A DNA stretch of 64,000 nucleotides from Brevundimonas diminuta 3F5N (GCF_900163625.1 NZ_FUIE01000020.1:62001-126000); one strand, 5' to 3'; positions 8,739 to 19,010 are shown, numbered from the stretch's first letter. Notes: generated from the sequence alone by a model not told the origin. A program made the numbers and translations.

Positions 8739-11174
8739 TCAGGTTCCGCGAGGCTTGACCCGGTTGGTGGCCGCCGCATTGGCAGGGTCTTCCGGCCAGG
8801 GGTGGCGTGGATAGCGGCCACGCATCTCGCTACGGACCGCCGCCCACGACCCGGCCCAGAACCCCGGCAGGTCTTTCGTCACCTGCACCGGTCGTCGCGC
8901 AGGCGACAGCAGCGACAGCGTCAGGGGAACGCGGCCGCCGCCGACGGTCGGATGAATCTTCACCCCGAACAGTTCCTGCACTCGGATCTCGACGCGCGGC
9001 CCGCCCTCGGCGGCGTAATCGATGCCCGCGCTGCCCAACGGCGTCGTCAGGCGTACAGGCGCCAGATCATCCAGCCTGCGTTGCAAGTCCCAGGGGATCA
9101 AGCCACGCAGGGCCTCGGCCAGCTTGCCGTCGCCGATGTCGGCCAGCGACCGCGCCCCGTCCAGCAGTGGCCACAACCAGTCTTCTCGCGCAGCCAACAG
9201 ACCTTCGTCCGAGACGTCGGGCCAGGCGTTATCCAGTCCACGCAGGAAGGCCAGGCGCGCCCGCAGCGCCCCCGCCTGCTCCCCCCATTTCAGCGCGCCC
9301 AGCCCCCCGGTCTCAATCTCCGACTTCAGCGCCGCCGTCATGGTCGCCCGGTCCGGGGCGCCCACGACCTTTTCATCCAGCACAATCGCGCCGATGCGGC
9401 GGATCCGGCGGATCACCGGCTTGCCCGAAGGTTCGCGCGCCAGCCGATCCTCGACCTCGATCAGACGCGACAGATCGGTTTCCAGCGTTGTCGCGTCCAA
9501 CGCCGCCGCCAGACGGATGCGATCGCGCGCGTCGCCGCCGCCCAGTTCAGCCACGGCCAACCAGGACTCGCGCGCCAGGAGGTCCGTCGGCTCGATAAAG
9601 GCGCCGCGCCCCGAGGCCAGCAGCACCTCGCCCGGCTTGCCCTTGGCGCGCGCGATGCGTTCGGGGAAGGCCTCGGCCAGCAGCAGGCCCGCGTCCGCCT
9701 CGCCATCCCGCCCGCCCCCCGCAGCGCGCGCCCAGCGTTCGGCTAGCTTCATCGCATCGCGACCACGCGGCGAGCGATCCCGCTCCAGCCCCTTCAGGCG
9801 GTCGTGCAGATCGACGCCGTTCCCGCCCAGGCCCGGCTCGCTCAGCACCGCCGCGATCTTCGCACCGCCGAGGGCGTCGCCCTGATCCGAAGCGACCGCG
9901 ACCATGTGCGCCAGACGCGGCGCCAGCGGAATGCGCGTCAACCGTCGCCCGTGCGGCGTCAGATCCCCCTTGTCGTCCAGCGCGCCCAGCCGGGTCAGTA
10001 CTTTGCGCGCCTCAGCCATCGCCCCGGCGGGCGGCGGGTCCAGCAGGGCCAGCCCATCGACCGACTTCGCACCCCAACGCGCCAGATCAAGGGCGAAGGC
10101 GGTCAGGTCCGCCTCCTGAATTTCCGGCCGCTGATGGGCGACCAGACCGCGCGTCTGTTCCTCGTCCCACAGGCGGTAGCAGACGCCGGGTTCGACCCGG
10201 CCCGCCCGGCCGCGCCGCTGTTCGGCCGAGGACTTGCTGACCTTGACCGTCGCCAGTCGGGTCAGACCGCTGGACGGCTCGAAACGCGGCACGCGCGACA
10301 AGCCGCCGTCGATGACCACGCGCACGCCTTCGATCGTCAGGCTGGTTTCGGCCACCGAGGTCGCCAGCACCACCTTGCGGCGACCGGGCGCGGCGGGCTC
10401 GATGGCGCGGTCCTGCTCGCCCTTGTCCAGCGCACCATAAAGGGCGACGACATCGACAGCCGGATCGCGCAGCCGTTCATTCAACCTCTGAACCGTGCGA
10501 TGGATCTCGCCCTGCCCCGGCAGGAAGGCCAGGATAGAGCCGGTCTCGTCGTGCAGGGCCTGGATCACGGCCTTGGCCATGGCGTCCTCGAACCGCTCGA
10601 CCGGGTTGCGGCCCAGATAGCGGATCTCGACCGGGAACATCCGCCCCTCGGCCTCGATGACGGGCGCGTCTTCCAGCAGGCGCGACACCCCGGCGATATC
10701 GAGCGTGGCCGACATGACCAGCAGGCGTAGATCGTCGCGCAGCACCGACTGGCTCTCGCGCGCCAGCGCCAGGCCCAGGTCGGCGTCGAGGCTGCGTTCA
10801 TGGAATTCGTCGAACAGGACGGCGCCGACACCCTCCAGCGCCGGGTCGTCCAGAATCATGCGCGTGAAGACGCCTTCCGTGACGACCTCGATTCGCGTGT
10901 CCGGACCGATGCGGCTCTGAAGACGGGTGCGATAGCCGACGACGCCGCCCGCCTTCTGGCCCAGAGTGGCGGCCATTCTGTCGGCTGCGGCGCGCGCGGC
11001 CAGTCGTCGCGGCTCCAGCACCAGCACCTTGCCGTCGCCCAGCCAAGGCTGGTCCAGCAGGACCAGGGGCACGACCGTCGTCTTGCCCGCGCCCGGCGGT
11101 GCGGCCAGCACGACCGCAGAGCTCTGGGCCAGTGCGGCCTTCAGTGGTTCCAGAACAGCGTGAATCGGCAGCAT
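8739..11174 (-). CDS. hrpB: ATP-dependent RNA helicase HrpB (DEAH/RHA family)
   Basis: An 811-residue helicase. Motifs in order: Walker A APPGAGKTT, motif II in the DEAH class as LFDEFHERSLD, motif III SATLD, motif VI QRRGRAGRVEPG, then the HA2 and HrpB C-terminal regions with PTVGGGRVPLTLSLLSPARR and KDLPGFWAGSW. The last two blocks are specific to HrpB. The start is set at MLPIHAVLEP, as HrpB proteins begin close to the Walker A domain; a GTG 33 bases upstream is also open. The molecular role of HrpB is poorly known. It is monocistronic here, divergent from the APC permease. Confidence 0.93.
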   Translation of the reverse strand: MLPIHAVLEPLKAALAQSSAVVLAAPPGAGKTTVVPLVLLDQPWLGDGKVLVLEPRRLAARAAADRMAATLGQKAGGVVGYRTRLQSRIGPDTRIEVVTEGVFTRMILDDPALEGVGAVLFDEFHERSLDADLGLALARESQSVLRDDLRLLVMSATLDIAGVSRLLEDAPVIEAEGRMFPVEIRYLGRNPVERFEDAMAKAVIQALHDETGSILAFLPGQGEIHRTVQRLNERLRDPAVDVVALYGALDKGEQDRAIEPAAPGRRKVVLATSVAETSLTIEGVRVVIDGGLSRVPRFEPSSGLTRLATVKVSKSSAEQRRGRAGRVEPGVCYRLWDEEQTRGLVAHQRPEIQEADLTAFALDLARWGAKSVDGLALLDPPPAGAMAEARKVLTRLGALDDKGDLTPHGRRLTRIPLAPRLAHMVAVASDQGDALGGAKIAAVLSEPGLGGNGVDLHDRLKGLERDRSPRGRDAMKLAERWARAAGGGRDGEADAGLLLAEAFPERIARAKGKPGEVLLASGRGAFIEPTDLLARESWLAVAELGGGDARDRIRLAAALDATTLETDLSRLIEVEDRLAREPSGKPVIRRIRRIGAIVLDEKVVGAPDRATMTAALKSEIETGGLGALKWGEQAGALRARLAFLRGLDNAWPDVSDEGLLAAREDWLWPLLDGARSLADIGDGKLAEALRGLIPWDLQRRLDDLAPVRLTTPLGSAGIDYAAEGGPRVEIRVQELFGVKIHPTVGGGRVPLTLSLLSPARRPVQVTKDLPGFWAGSWAAVRSEMRGRYPRHPWPEDPANAAATNRVKPRGT

Positions 11175-11331
11175 GGCACGGGCTGTAGCGCCTTCGGCCA
11201 GGGTCACGAAAGCGTCGTCCGCACGTCATCCTTCGTAAACCGCGTTGCGTGCGAGCCCTCAGATGGCTAGCGTCCCCGCCCAAGAAGGCGACCCGGGAGG
11301 GGTCGTCGCATAAGTTTGGGGGCGCACCTGC

Positions 11332-12990
11332 ATGTCTGCAGATGGCGTAAAGCCAGCCGGAAACCGGCTATTTCTTAAAAAATCCATCGCCCAGATTCAG
11401 AAAGAAGCCGCCAAGAGCGAGCTGAAACGGACCCTCGGTCCGATGAATCTGATGAGCCTGGGCATCGGCGCCATCATCGGCGCCGGCATCTTCGTTCTGA
11501 CGGGTCAGGTGGCCTCGGCCCACGCCGGTCCGGCCATCATGTTCTCCTTCGTCATCGCCGGCATCGCCTGCGCCCTGGCGGGCCTGTGCTACGCTGAACT
11601 GGCGTCGACCATGCCGGTGTCGGGCTCGGCCTACACCTATGCCTACGGCACCCTGGGCGAGGTTTTCGCCTGGGTCATGGGCTGGCTGCTGGTGCTGGAA
11701 TACGGCGTCGCGGCCTCGACCGTGGCGGTCGGCTGGTCCGGCTACGTCGTGTCGATCCTGAATGACTTCGGCGTAAGCGCCAGTCTGTTCCCGACAATAA
11801 CCTATCCAGGCGGTGAAGGGCCCCAGTGGGCCACCCCGCTGATCCAGTACGTCGCCTCAGGCGACAACGCAGGCTTCCCGCTGACGGGCACCTTCAACCT
11901 GGTCGCGGCCGTCGGCATCGCCGCCGTGTGCGGCCTGCTGGTGCTGGGCGTGTCGGAATCGGCGAACATCAACAACGCCATCGTCGTCATCAAGATCATC
12001 GTCCTGCTGACCTTCATCGCCGTGGGCCTGCAGTACATCAACCCGGCCAACTGGGACCCCTTCATCCCGCCGCAGGGCGAAAGCTGGGACCAGTTCGGCG
12101 TGGGCGGCATCTTCCGCGGCGCTTCCATCATCTTCTTCGCCTATGTCGGCTTTGAAGCGGTTTCGACCGCCGCCGCCGAAGCCAAGAACCCGTCGAAGGA
12201 CGTGCCGATCGGCATCCTGGGCGCCCTGTTCGTCTGCACCCTAATCTACATGGTCGTGGCCGCCGTCATGACCGGCGTCGTTCCCTACCTGGAGCTGGCT
12301 TCGCCGGCCCCGATCGCTGTCGCCATCGACCGCATGGGTCTGGAATGGGCCAATGTGCCGCTGGCCAGCGCGCCGAGCGGACAGCTGAACATGATCGCCT
12401 TCCTGATCAAGATCGGCGCCATCACCGGCCTATCCTCGGTCATGCTGGTGCTGTGCTACGGCCAGACGCGCATCTTCTACACCATGGCGCGCGACGGCCT
12501 GCTGCCGAAGGCGTTCGCCATGGTGCACCAGAAGTTCCGCACCCCGTGGATCGGCACCATCCTGCTGGGCATCGTCATCGCCATTGCGGCGTCCTTCCTG
12601 CCCATCTCGATCCTGGGCGACCTGGTGTCGCTGGGCACGGCGACGGCCTTCGCCATCGTCTGCCTGTCGGTCATCGTCCTGCGCATCAAACACCCGGAGA
12701 TGGAGCGTCCGTTCCGCGTTCCGGGCGGCATCGTCACGGCCGTGCTGGGCATCCTGGCCTGTCTGACGCTGGCGTCGTTCAACTTCATCCCGATGGTGAC
12801 GCACGCCCTGAACGACAATCCGCTGCCGCTGACCATCCTGGGCGTCTACGCCCTGGTGGGCGCCTTGATCTACGGCCTGTACGGCTTCGCCCACTCGAAG
12901 CTGGCCAAGGGCATCGACATCACCGAGGACACGACTCTGGAATCGGCGGTCGAGGCCATGGGCCACGGCGTGGACAACAAGAAGGACTGA
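11332..12990 (+). CDS. APC-superfamily amino acid permease (cationic amino acid transporter-like)
   Basis: A 552-residue membrane protein with about 12 to 14 helices. The first helix has LGIGAIIGAGIFVLTGQVA, the unwound GAGIF segment of APC carriers that holds the amino group of the substrate. Helix 6 shows IIFFAYVGFEAVSTAAAEAKNP. These are typical of the YfnA/CAT subgroup. It probably imports amino acids across the inner membrane. GGGGGCG precedes the ATG by seven bases. A strong terminator follows at 13044, so it is likely a single-gene unit. Confidence 0.92.
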   Translation: MSADGVKPAGNRLFLKKSIAQIQKEAAKSELKRTLGPMNLMSLGIGAIIGAGIFVLTGQVASAHAGPAIMFSFVIAGIACALAGLCYAELASTMPVSGSAYTYAYGTLGEVFAWVMGWLLVLEYGVAASTVAVGWSGYVVSILNDFGVSASLFPTITYPGGEGPQWATPLIQYVASGDNAGFPLTGTFNLVAAVGIAAVCGLLVLGVSESANINNAIVVIKIIVLLTFIAVGLQYINPANWDPFIPPQGESWDQFGVGGIFRGASIIFFAYVGFEAVSTAAAEAKNPSKDVPIGILGALFVCTLIYMVVAAVMTGVVPYLELASPAPIAVAIDRMGLEWANVPLASAPSGQLNMIAFLIKIGAITGLSSVMLVLCYGQTRIFYTMARDGLLPKAFAMVHQKFRTPWIGTILLGIVIAIAASFLPISILGDLVSLGTATAFAIVCLSVIVLRIKHPEMERPFRVPGGIVTAVLGILACLTLASFNFIPMVTHALNDNPLPLTILGVYALVGALIYGLYGFAHSKLAKGIDITEDTTLESAVEAMGHGVDNKKD

Positions 12991-13043
12991 TCTCGATCGG
13001 TCGGCCTCAAGCCGCGTAGAAACGCAGTAGGCCCAAGACAGAG

Positions 13044-13074
13044 AAAGGCCCCGGAGCGATCCGGGGCCTTTTTT
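13044..13074 (+). terminator. Rho-independent terminator after the APC permease
   Basis: Stem AAGGCCCCGG (13045-13054) pairs perfectly with CCGGGGCCTT (13061-13070) around the loop AGCGAT, followed by a run of T to 13074. Confidence 0.9.
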
Positions 13075-13133
13075 CATGTCCAGACGGGATTGCCGAAACC
13101 GCCGCCCTCGCCTACAGCCTCGGGCGAACCTAT

Positions 13134-13218
13134 GCGGATGTGGCGGAACTGGTAGACGCACCAGATTTAGGTTCTGGCGCCGCGAGGCGTGGAGGTTCGA
13201 GTCCTCTCATCCGCACCA
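13134..13218 (+). tRNA. tRNA-Leu (anticodon UAG)
   Basis: Acceptor arms GCGGATG and CATCCGC pair, A73 follows and CCA is encoded. The anticodon stem CCAGA/TCTGG holds the seven-base loop TTTAGGT, giving anticodon TAG. The long variable arm (about GCGCCGCGAGGCGT) is typical of class II leucine tRNAs. The T arm GGAGGTTCGAGTCCTC is regular. The gene ends six bases before the stop of the convergent NAD(P)HX dehydratase gene. Confidence 0.95.
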
Positions 13219-13224
13219 CGTTCT

Positions 13225-14052
13225 TCAGCCGCTCAGAAGGCCTGTCAGCACAGCAGGAAGCGCCTGCGGCAGGTCCTCAGCGATCAGCCCCGGCCCGAAC
13301 CGGCGCGCCGCTTCCGAGTGGATCCACACCGCTGCCCTCGCCGCATCGAAGCTGTCCATATGCTGGGCGATCAGACCGCCGATCATACCCGCCAGCACAT
13401 CGCCGCTGCCCGCCGTCGCCAGCCAAGGCGAACCGTCGCCGTTGACCGCCAAACGCTCGTCCGGCGCCGCAATGACGGTCGAAGCCCCCTTCAGCACGAT
13501 AACCGACCCTGCACGCCGCGCAGCTTCCTGCGCCGCGCCCTCACGTCCCAGTTCGACCAACAGTCCGGGGAACAGCCGCTCGAACTCGCCTTCATGCGGG
13601 GTCAGGACGTCGTCGCGGTCCAGCCATCCGAACAACTGTTCTGATCGATCGCGAAACAGGGTCAGGGCGTCCGCGTCGACCACCAGCGCAGCCCCCGTCC
13701 GCGCCAAGGCGGCCAGATTCAGCACCGTGCTTTCATTCAAGCCCGCTGCGGGCCCGATCACGACGGCGTCCATCGGATCGGCCAAGGCCTGAAGCTGATC
13801 AGGCGTAGCGAAGCTGGCCAGCATCACCGCCTCCAGCGCCACCGCCAGAACCGGCACCGCGTCCGGCGGGCAGAAGACCTTGACCAGGCCGGCGCCTATC
13901 CTCAACCCAGCCCGAGCCGACAAGCGCGCCGCCCCCGTAGACATGGCCCCGCCGGAGATGACGCCCAGCCGCCCACGCGCGTGTTTGTGGCTCTGCGGCC
14001 CCGGCTGAGGGAGCAGATGACGCCACTCTGACGGACTGTTACCGAACTTCAT
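13225..14052 (-). CDS. nnrD: ADP-dependent NAD(P)H-hydrate dehydratase (stand-alone YjeF C-terminal domain)
   Basis: A 275-residue ribokinase-like protein that repairs hydrated NADH and NADPH. Seen are the N-terminal RGRLGVISGG, AGLVKVFCP, VVIGPAAGL, VDADALTLF, LTPHEGEFERLFPG, IVLKGASTVI and the nucleotide site ATAGSGDVLAGMIGGL, all typical of NnrD. The epimerase half (NnrE), often fused in bacteria, is absent and not found next to it. It is divergent from glnB with about 118 bases between them. No operon partner. Confidence 0.9.
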   Translation of the reverse strand: MKFGNSPSEWRHLLPQPGPQSHKHARGRLGVISGGAMSTGAARLSARAGLRIGAGLVKVFCPPDAVPVLAVALEAVMLASFATPDQLQALADPMDAVVIGPAAGLNESTVLNLAALARTGAALVVDADALTLFRDRSEQLFGWLDRDDVLTPHEGEFERLFPGLLVELGREGAAQEAARRAGSVIVLKGASTVIAAPDERLAVNGDGSPWLATAGSGDVLAGMIGGLIAQHMDSFDAARAAVWIHSEAARRFGPGLIAEDLPQALPAVLTGLLSG

Positions 14053-14080
14053 GTGGATTTCCGTTCACGGAAGGCCTTAG

Positions 14081-14509
<429 letters not shown>

Positions 14510-14514
14510 TCTAA

Positions 14515-14536
14515 CGGCCGCCTCTCGGGGCGGCCG
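14515..14536 (+). promoter_or_regulatory. Intergenic hairpin between glnB and glnA
   Basis: CGGCCGCC (14515-14522) and GGCGGCCG (14529-14536) form a perfect 8-bp stem around TCTCGG. The T-run after it is weak (ATTTCAATT). It may attenuate or stabilise the glnBA message and so set the ratio of the two products; this is inference from position. Confidence 0.6.
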
Positions 14537-14568
14537 ATTTCAATTCCCCAGCTACAGGACCTCCCCCC

Positions 14569-15978
14569 ATGAGCGCCGCCAACAAGATCCTGCAAGAGAT
14601 CAAGGACAAGGACGTCCAGTACGTCGACCTTCGCTTCACCGACACGCGCGGCCGCGTCCACCACGTGACCTTCGACATCGGCATGGTCGATGAGGAGTTC
14701 CTGGAAGACGGGACCATGTTCGACGGTTCGTCGATCGCCGGCTGGAAGGCCATCAATGAGTCCGACATGCTGCTGAAGCCGGACCTATCGAGCGCCTTCA
14801 TCGACCCCTTCTATCAGCAGACGACGCTGTTCATGTTCTGCGACGTGCTGAACCCGGACACGGCCGAGCCCTACAATCGCGACAGCCGCTCCATGGCCAA
14901 GAAGGCCCTGGCCTATGTCCAGTCGTCGGGCGTGGGCGACACCGTCTTCTTCGGACCGGAAGCCGAGTTCTTCGTCTTCGACGATGTGCGCTGGAACACC
15001 GCGCCGCACGACACCCGCTACAGCTTCGACTCCAGCGAGCTGCCGGCCAACACGGGCGCCGAATACGCCGAGGGCAACCTGGGCCACCGCCCGGCGACCA
15101 AGGGCGGCTACTTCCCGGTCAACCCGGTCGACTCCGGCCAGGATCTGCGCGGCGAGATGCTGGCCGTCATGAAGGACCTGGGTCTCGATCCCGAGAAGCA
15201 CCACCACGAGGTCGCCCCCGCACAGCACGAACTGGGCCTGAAGTTCAGCGACCTGCTGACCATGGCCGACCGCATGCAGCTGTATAAGTACGTGATCCAC
15301 AACGTGGCCCACGCCTATGGCAAGTCGGCGACCTTCATGGCCAAGCCGATGTTCGGCGACAACGGCTCGGGCATGCACGTCCACATGTCGATCTGGAAGG
15401 ACGGCAAGCCCCAGTTCGCGGGCGACCAGTACGCCGGCCTGTCGCAGGAGTGCCTGTGGTACATCGGCGGCATCATCAAGCACGCCAAGGCCATCAACGC
15501 CTTCGCCAACTCGACCACCAACTCCTACAAGCGTCTGGTGCCGGGCTATGAAGCGCCGGTGAAGCTGGCCTATTCGGCCAGCAACCGCTCGGCCTCGATC
15601 CGCATCCCGCACGTCACCTCGCCCAAGGCCAAGCGCCTGGAAGCCCGCTTCCCCGATCCGATGGGCAACCCCTATCTGACGTTCGTGGCCCTGCTGATGG
15701 CGGGCCTGGACGGCATCGAGAACCGCATCGATCCGGGCGCCGCCGCTGACAAGAACCTGTATGATCTGCCGCCGGAAGAGCGTCATTCGATCCCGGAAGT
15801 CGCCGGTTCGCTGAAGGAGGCCCTTGAGGCGCTCGACGCCGACCGCGCCTTCCTCAAGAAGGGCGGCGTCATGGATGACGACTTCATCGACGCCTACATC
15901 ACGCTGAAGCAGGAAGAAGTCGCCCGGCTGCAACTGCACCCGCACCCGGTCGAGTTCGACATGTATTACAGCTGCTGA
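14569..15978 (+). CDS. glnA: Glutamine synthetase type I
   Basis: A 469-residue dodecameric GS of the GSI-beta type that makes glutamine from glutamate, ammonia and ATP. Seen are the beta-grasp N-terminal domain with [17 protein letters not shown], the catalytic [28 protein letters not shown], the [14 protein letters not shown] loop, SASIRIP, and the adenylylation site [10 protein letters not shown] with Tyr398. Adenylylation under PII control is therefore expected. Start ATG has CAGGACCTCCCCCC before it, a poor ribosome site. Length matches the family. Confidence 0.98.
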   Translation: MSAANKILQEIKDKDVQYVDLRFTDTRGRVHHVTFDIGMVDEEFLEDGTMFDGSSIAGWKAINESDMLLKPDLSSAFIDPFYQQTTLFMFCDVLNPDTAEPYNRDSRSMAKKALAYVQSSGVGDTVFFGPEAEFFVFDDVRWNTAPHDTRYSFDSSELPANTGAEYAEGNLGHRPATKGGYFPVNPVDSGQDLRGEMLAVMKDLGLDPEKHHHEVAPAQHELGLKFSDLLTMADRMQLYKYVIHNVAHAYGKSATFMAKPMFGDNGSGMHVHMSIWKDGKPQFAGDQYAGLSQECLWYIGGIIKHAKAINAFANSTTNSYKRLVPGYEAPVKLAYSASNRSASIRIPHVTSPKAKRLEARFPDPMGNPYLTFVALLMAGLDGIENRIDPGAAADKNLYDLPPEERHSIPEVAGSLKEALEALDADRAFLKKGGVMDDDFIDAYITLKQEEVARLQLHPHPVEFDMYYSC

Positions 15979-16000
15979 TCTCTGGATCAGCCTGGTACAG

Positions 16001-16034
16001 AAAGCCCCGGACGATCCGTCGTCCGGGGCTTTTC
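16001..16034. terminator. Terminator after glnA, probably bidirectional
   Basis: AAAGCCCCGGACGA and TCGTCCGGGGCTTTT form a long GC stem with a short loop (about TCCG). T follows on the plus strand, and the A-run on the left gives a T-tract for the convergent acetyltransferase gene on the minus strand. Confidence 0.85.
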
Positions 16035-16036
16035 AT

Positions 16037-16684
16037 TTACGCTTGGTCGTAACGGGCGGCCGCCTCGGCCAAGGCCTTGATATTGTCAGCGCACAGCAGC
16101 GGGCGCAAAGCCTCGAACTTCGCTTCAGGCCAGCCATAGACGTCGAGCGCCAGCAACTCCTCGATCACGGCGTCGGAGAACCGCTTGCGTATGGGGACCG
16201 CCGGATTACCCGCCACGATGGCGTAGGGCGCTACATCCTTGGTGACGATGGCCCCGGAGGCGACCACGGCCCCCTCGCCGATCGTGACGCCCGGCATGAT
16301 CATGGCGCGCATTCCGATCCAGGCCCCGTCCTTGATCACGGTGTCGCCCTTGCCCTGATAGGCGTCCAGAATGACCTCGGCGAAGGGATAGAGGCTGAAC
16401 CAGTCTGTCCGGTGGGTGTGGTTGCCGCCCAGCAGGATCACAGCCTCGGCGCCGATGCAAACGCAATCGCCGATCCGCAGCTGGTCGATAGGCCACTGCG
16501 GCTCCCATGCCCTCAGGCTGTAGGGATCGCCATAGAGGTAGCGGACGACGCTTTCCTCGAACGAGCCGGTCCAGGCGTTGCTGTAGTAGCTGCGCCGGCC
16601 CTTGATGTGGATGTTCGGATTGGCGACCGTCTCGTGGAGCAGTTCAATCTTGGACCAGTGCCGGTCCGGGGCGGTATGGGACAT
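16037..16684 (-). CDS. CatB/Vat-type hexapeptide-repeat acetyltransferase (xenobiotic acyltransferase fold)
   Basis: A 215-residue left-handed beta-helix protein. Hexapeptide repeats run through IGDCVCIGAEAVILLGG and IKDGAWIGMRAMIMPGVTIGEGAVVASGAIVTKDV, with the catalytic His in GGNHTHRTDW and the C-terminal AGNPAVPIRKRF. The insert before the His is typical of XAT enzymes that acetylate chloramphenicol or streptogramins, but many homologues in soil bacteria act on unknown sugars or metabolites. Nothing nearby indicates resistance. It stands alone and converges with glnA. Confidence 0.85.
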   Translation of the reverse strand: MSHTAPDRHWSKIELLHETVANPNIHIKGRRSYYSNAWTGSFEESVVRYLYGDPYSLRAWEPQWPIDQLRIGDCVCIGAEAVILLGGNHTHRTDWFSLYPFAEVILDAYQGKGDTVIKDGAWIGMRAMIMPGVTIGEGAVVASGAIVTKDVAPYAIVAGNPAVPIRKRFSDAVIEELLALDVYGWPEAKFEALRPLLCADNIKALAEAAARYDQA

Positions 16685-16739
16685 GAAGCGACCTCAAGAT
16701 GCTTGTCAGCGTCCAGATCGCCTCACCGCCCAAAACTGA

Positions 16740-17627
16740 TCAGGCCGCCAGGCCGTCGGCCGTATCAGCCTTCTTGCGGCGCAGCTCGATGATGCGGACG
16801 CACCAGATGGAGACCTCGTAGAGCAGGACCATCGGCACGGCCAGCATCAGTTGGCTGATCGGATCAGGCGGCGTCACCACAGCCGCGACCACGACCACGG
16901 CGACAATGGCGTATCGACGGCCCTTGGCCATCATCTGGCTGTTGATCAGGCCTGCCAGGCCCAGCAGGGTCATTACGACCGGCAACTGGAAGCATAGGCC
17001 GAAGGCCAGGATCAGCGCCGTCACCAGGTTCAGATAGTCCGACACCTTGGGCAGCAGTTCCGCCGCCACGTTCTCGCCGATGATCTGCTGGCTCAGCGAG
17101 AACCACATCACGAAGGGCAGCATGACGTAATAGACCAGCGCCGCGCCCAACAGGAACAGCACCGGCGCCGCGAGCAGGAACGGCAGGAAGGCGCCCTTCT
17201 CGTTGCGATAGAGACCGGGAGCAACGAAGCGGTACAGTTGCCAGGCCAAAACCGGGAAGGCCACGATGACGGCGCCCAGGCCCGCCAGCTTCATCTTGGT
17301 GAACAGGATTTCCAGCGGCGCGGTGTAGATCAGGCGCACGCTGTTGTGGTCCACGTCAGGCACGGGGATCAGCCCCGCCGTGCCCAGGATCAGGCTGAAT
17401 GGCGACACATGGCCGTTCGCGCCCACCGTCTGGTGGAAGGCGGCCGAGACCACATAGGGTTTCACCAGAAACAGATAGAGGGTCTCTGAAAAGGCGAAAC
17501 AGCCGATAAAGGCAATGATGAAGGCGACCACGCAGATCATCAGCCGCGAACGCAGCTCGATCAGGTGATCCATCAGGGGCGCGCGCGAAGCCTCGATCTC
17601 GGCTTCGTCGTGATCAGCGCGGCTCAT
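16740..17627 (-). CDS. tatC: Sec-independent protein translocase TatC
   Basis: A 295-residue, six-helix inner-membrane protein that recognises twin-arginine signal peptides together with TatB. The N-terminal cytoplasmic SRAPLMDHLIELRSRL, the periplasmic-loop segment, FPVLAWQLYRFVAPGLYRNEK and the helix-5/6 GLCFQLPVVM are all characteristic. The start overlaps the tatB stop (ATGA). The insert between helices 1 and 2 (HQTVGANGHVSPF) is longer than in E. coli, as is common in alphaproteobacteria. Confidence 0.97.
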   Translation of the reverse strand: MSRADHDEAEIEASRAPLMDHLIELRSRLMICVVAFIIAFIGCFAFSETLYLFLVKPYVVSAAFHQTVGANGHVSPFSLILGTAGLIPVPDVDHNSVRLIYTAPLEILFTKMKLAGLGAVIVAFPVLAWQLYRFVAPGLYRNEKGAFLPFLLAAPVLFLLGAALVYYVMLPFVMWFSLSQQIIGENVAAELLPKVSDYLNLVTALILAFGLCFQLPVVMTLLGLAGLINSQMMAKGRRYAIVAVVVVAAVVTPPDPISQLMLAVPMVLLYEVSIWCVRIIELRRKKADTADGLAA

Positions 17628-18205
17628 AAATCAACCTTCTTGGTGCGCGCGGCCTTGGGGCGAGAGGCGTCGGCTTTCGTCACAGTCTTCGCAGCAGGCT
17701 TTGCGGCTGGCTTACGCGTCTTGGGCTTAAGCGCTCCGTCGGCAGAAGAAGCGACGCTCGCCTTCCTGGTTCGCGGTTTGGCGACCGATTGCGGCTCCGA
17801 TGCGGACGCAGCGGCGGCGGCCGGGGCCGTATCCGGCCACTCGTCTACGCCCGTGGCCACGGGCTGAGCAGGCGTTTCCACAGGTGCAGCGGCCGGCGCT
17901 TCAATCGGCGCCTCCAGTTCCTTGCGGATGTCCTTGAAGGCCTCGTCCGCATCGGCGCCCAGGGCGTACATCCCCTGCCCCGACCGCAACGCCTCAACCT
18001 CCTTGCGAAGGTCGTCCAGTTCGGACTGGCGCGCCATCTCGTCGAAGCTGGCGCGGAACTCATTGGCCATGCCGCGCGCCTTGCCGACGAACTGGCCGAC
18101 CCGGCGCATGAGCATAGGCAAATCCTTGGGCCCTACGACAAGCAGGGCCACCAGACCGATGACAAGGATTTCGAACCCGCCGATTCCGGGGCCAAGACCA
18201 CCCAT
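17624..18205 (-). CDS. tatB: Sec-independent protein translocase TatB
   Basis: A 193-residue protein with one N-terminal membrane helix (MGGLGPGIGGFEILVIGLVA), the hinge and amphipathic helix VVGPKDLPMLMRRVGQFVGKA, and a long Ala/Lys/Thr-rich cytoplasmic tail. Glu in the helix (GGFEIL) marks TatB rather than TatA. The tail is low-complexity, with repeated KPAAKPAAK-like units. Second gene of tatABC. Confidence 0.93.
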   Translation of the reverse strand: MGGLGPGIGGFEILVIGLVALLVVGPKDLPMLMRRVGQFVGKARGMANEFRASFDEMARQSELDDLRKEVEALRSGQGMYALGADADEAFKDIRKELEAPIEAPAAAPVETPAQPVATGVDEWPDTAPAAAAASASEPQSVAKPRTRKASVASSADGALKPKTRKPAAKPAAKTVTKADASRPKAARTKKVDL

Positions 18206-18228
18206 GATTCAGCGTCTTCCGGCGAGAG

Positions 18229-18444
18229 TCAGCGGTTCAGTTCTTCTTTTTCGGCGTCCGTGCGCGGCAGGGCGCCCGGCGCTTCCTTGCCCTTGGCGTC
18301 CGTGTCGTCCTTCAGGCCGTCCTTGAAGGCGCGAATGCCCTTGGCCGCATCGCCCATGATGCCAGACAGCTTTCCGCGACCGCCGAACAGGACCAGCACG
18401 ACGACGACGACGATGGCCCAATGCCAGATGCTCATGGAGCCCAT
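18229..18444 (-). CDS. tatA: Sec-independent protein translocase TatA
   Basis: A 71-residue pore-forming subunit with helix [18 protein letters not shown], the FGRG-type hinge and the amphipathic helix [13 protein letters not shown], all standard for TatA. A strong ribosome site AGGAGG lies seven bases before the ATG and decides this start (an inner Met is at residue 4). It leads the tatABC operon. At least one likely client, the oligopeptidase B at 31300, is in this window. Confidence 0.94.
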   Translation of the reverse strand: MGSMSIWHWAIVVVVVLVLFGGRGKLSGIMGDAAKGIRAFKDGLKDDTDAKGKEAPGALPRTDAEKEELNR

Positions 18445-18557
18445 GGCGATACCTCCTCAAGGGGACTCACCGAGACGCGGCCCCACCGACTGATTGTTGT
18501 GCGTCATATAGGCTGAGTGATGGCGACGCGCCAAGGGACGCTGTACGCATCGCGGCC

Positions 18558-19010
18558 ATGAGTCTCAACGATCACGTCATCATCCACACCGACGGCGCCT
18601 GCAAGGGCAATCCCGGCCCCGGCGGCTGGGGGGCGATCCTGCAAACCGGCGGAGGGCACGAAAAGGAACTTTGGGGCGGCGAGCCCCTGACGACCAACAA
18701 CCGCATGGAGATGATGGCCGCGATCATGGCGCTGGAGGCGCTAAAACGCCCTTGCCGCGTCGATCTGCACACCGACAGCAAATACGTCATGCAGGGCGTG
18801 ACGGAATGGATGCGTGGCTGGAAGGCGCGCGGCTGGAAGACCGCGGACAAGAAGCCGGTCAAGAACGAAGACCTGTGGCGGCGGCTGGACGAAGCCCGCA
18901 ACCGCCACGAGGTCAAATGGCACTGGGTGAAGGGCCACGCCGGCCACGCCCTGAACGAGCGGGCCGACGGGCTAGCCAATCGCGGCGTGGCGGAGATGCG
19001 TGGGCGCTAG
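18558..19010 (+). CDS. rnhA: Ribonuclease HI
   Basis: A 150-residue enzyme that cuts RNA in RNA-DNA hybrids. The active-site acids are visible in [16 protein letters not shown] (Asp), [16 protein letters not shown] (Glu), [12 protein letters not shown] (Asp) and [11 protein letters not shown] (Asp). The basic protrusion with the repeated Trp ([20 protein letters not shown]) is the substrate-binding handle of the E. coli type. The gene is divergent from tatA. Its stop shares CTAG with the NfeD gene. Confidence 0.96.
   Translation: MSLNDHVIIHTDGACKGNPGPGGWGAILQTGGGHEKELWGGEPLTTNNRMEMMAAIMALEALKRPCRVDLHTDSKYVMQGVTEWMRGWKARGWKTADKKPVKNEDLWRRLDEARNRHEVKWHWVKGHAGHALNERADGLANRGVAEMRGR

Noticed and set aside
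14785-15945. 386-codon frame antisense to glnA
   Set aside because: Shadow of a highly conserved gene in GC-rich codon use; no motif and no ribosome site.
16037-16684. Antibiotic resistance gene (chloramphenicol or streptogramin acetyltransferase)
   Set aside because: The fold fits, but such proteins are common in environmental bacteria with unknown substrates, and no resistance or mobile context is present.
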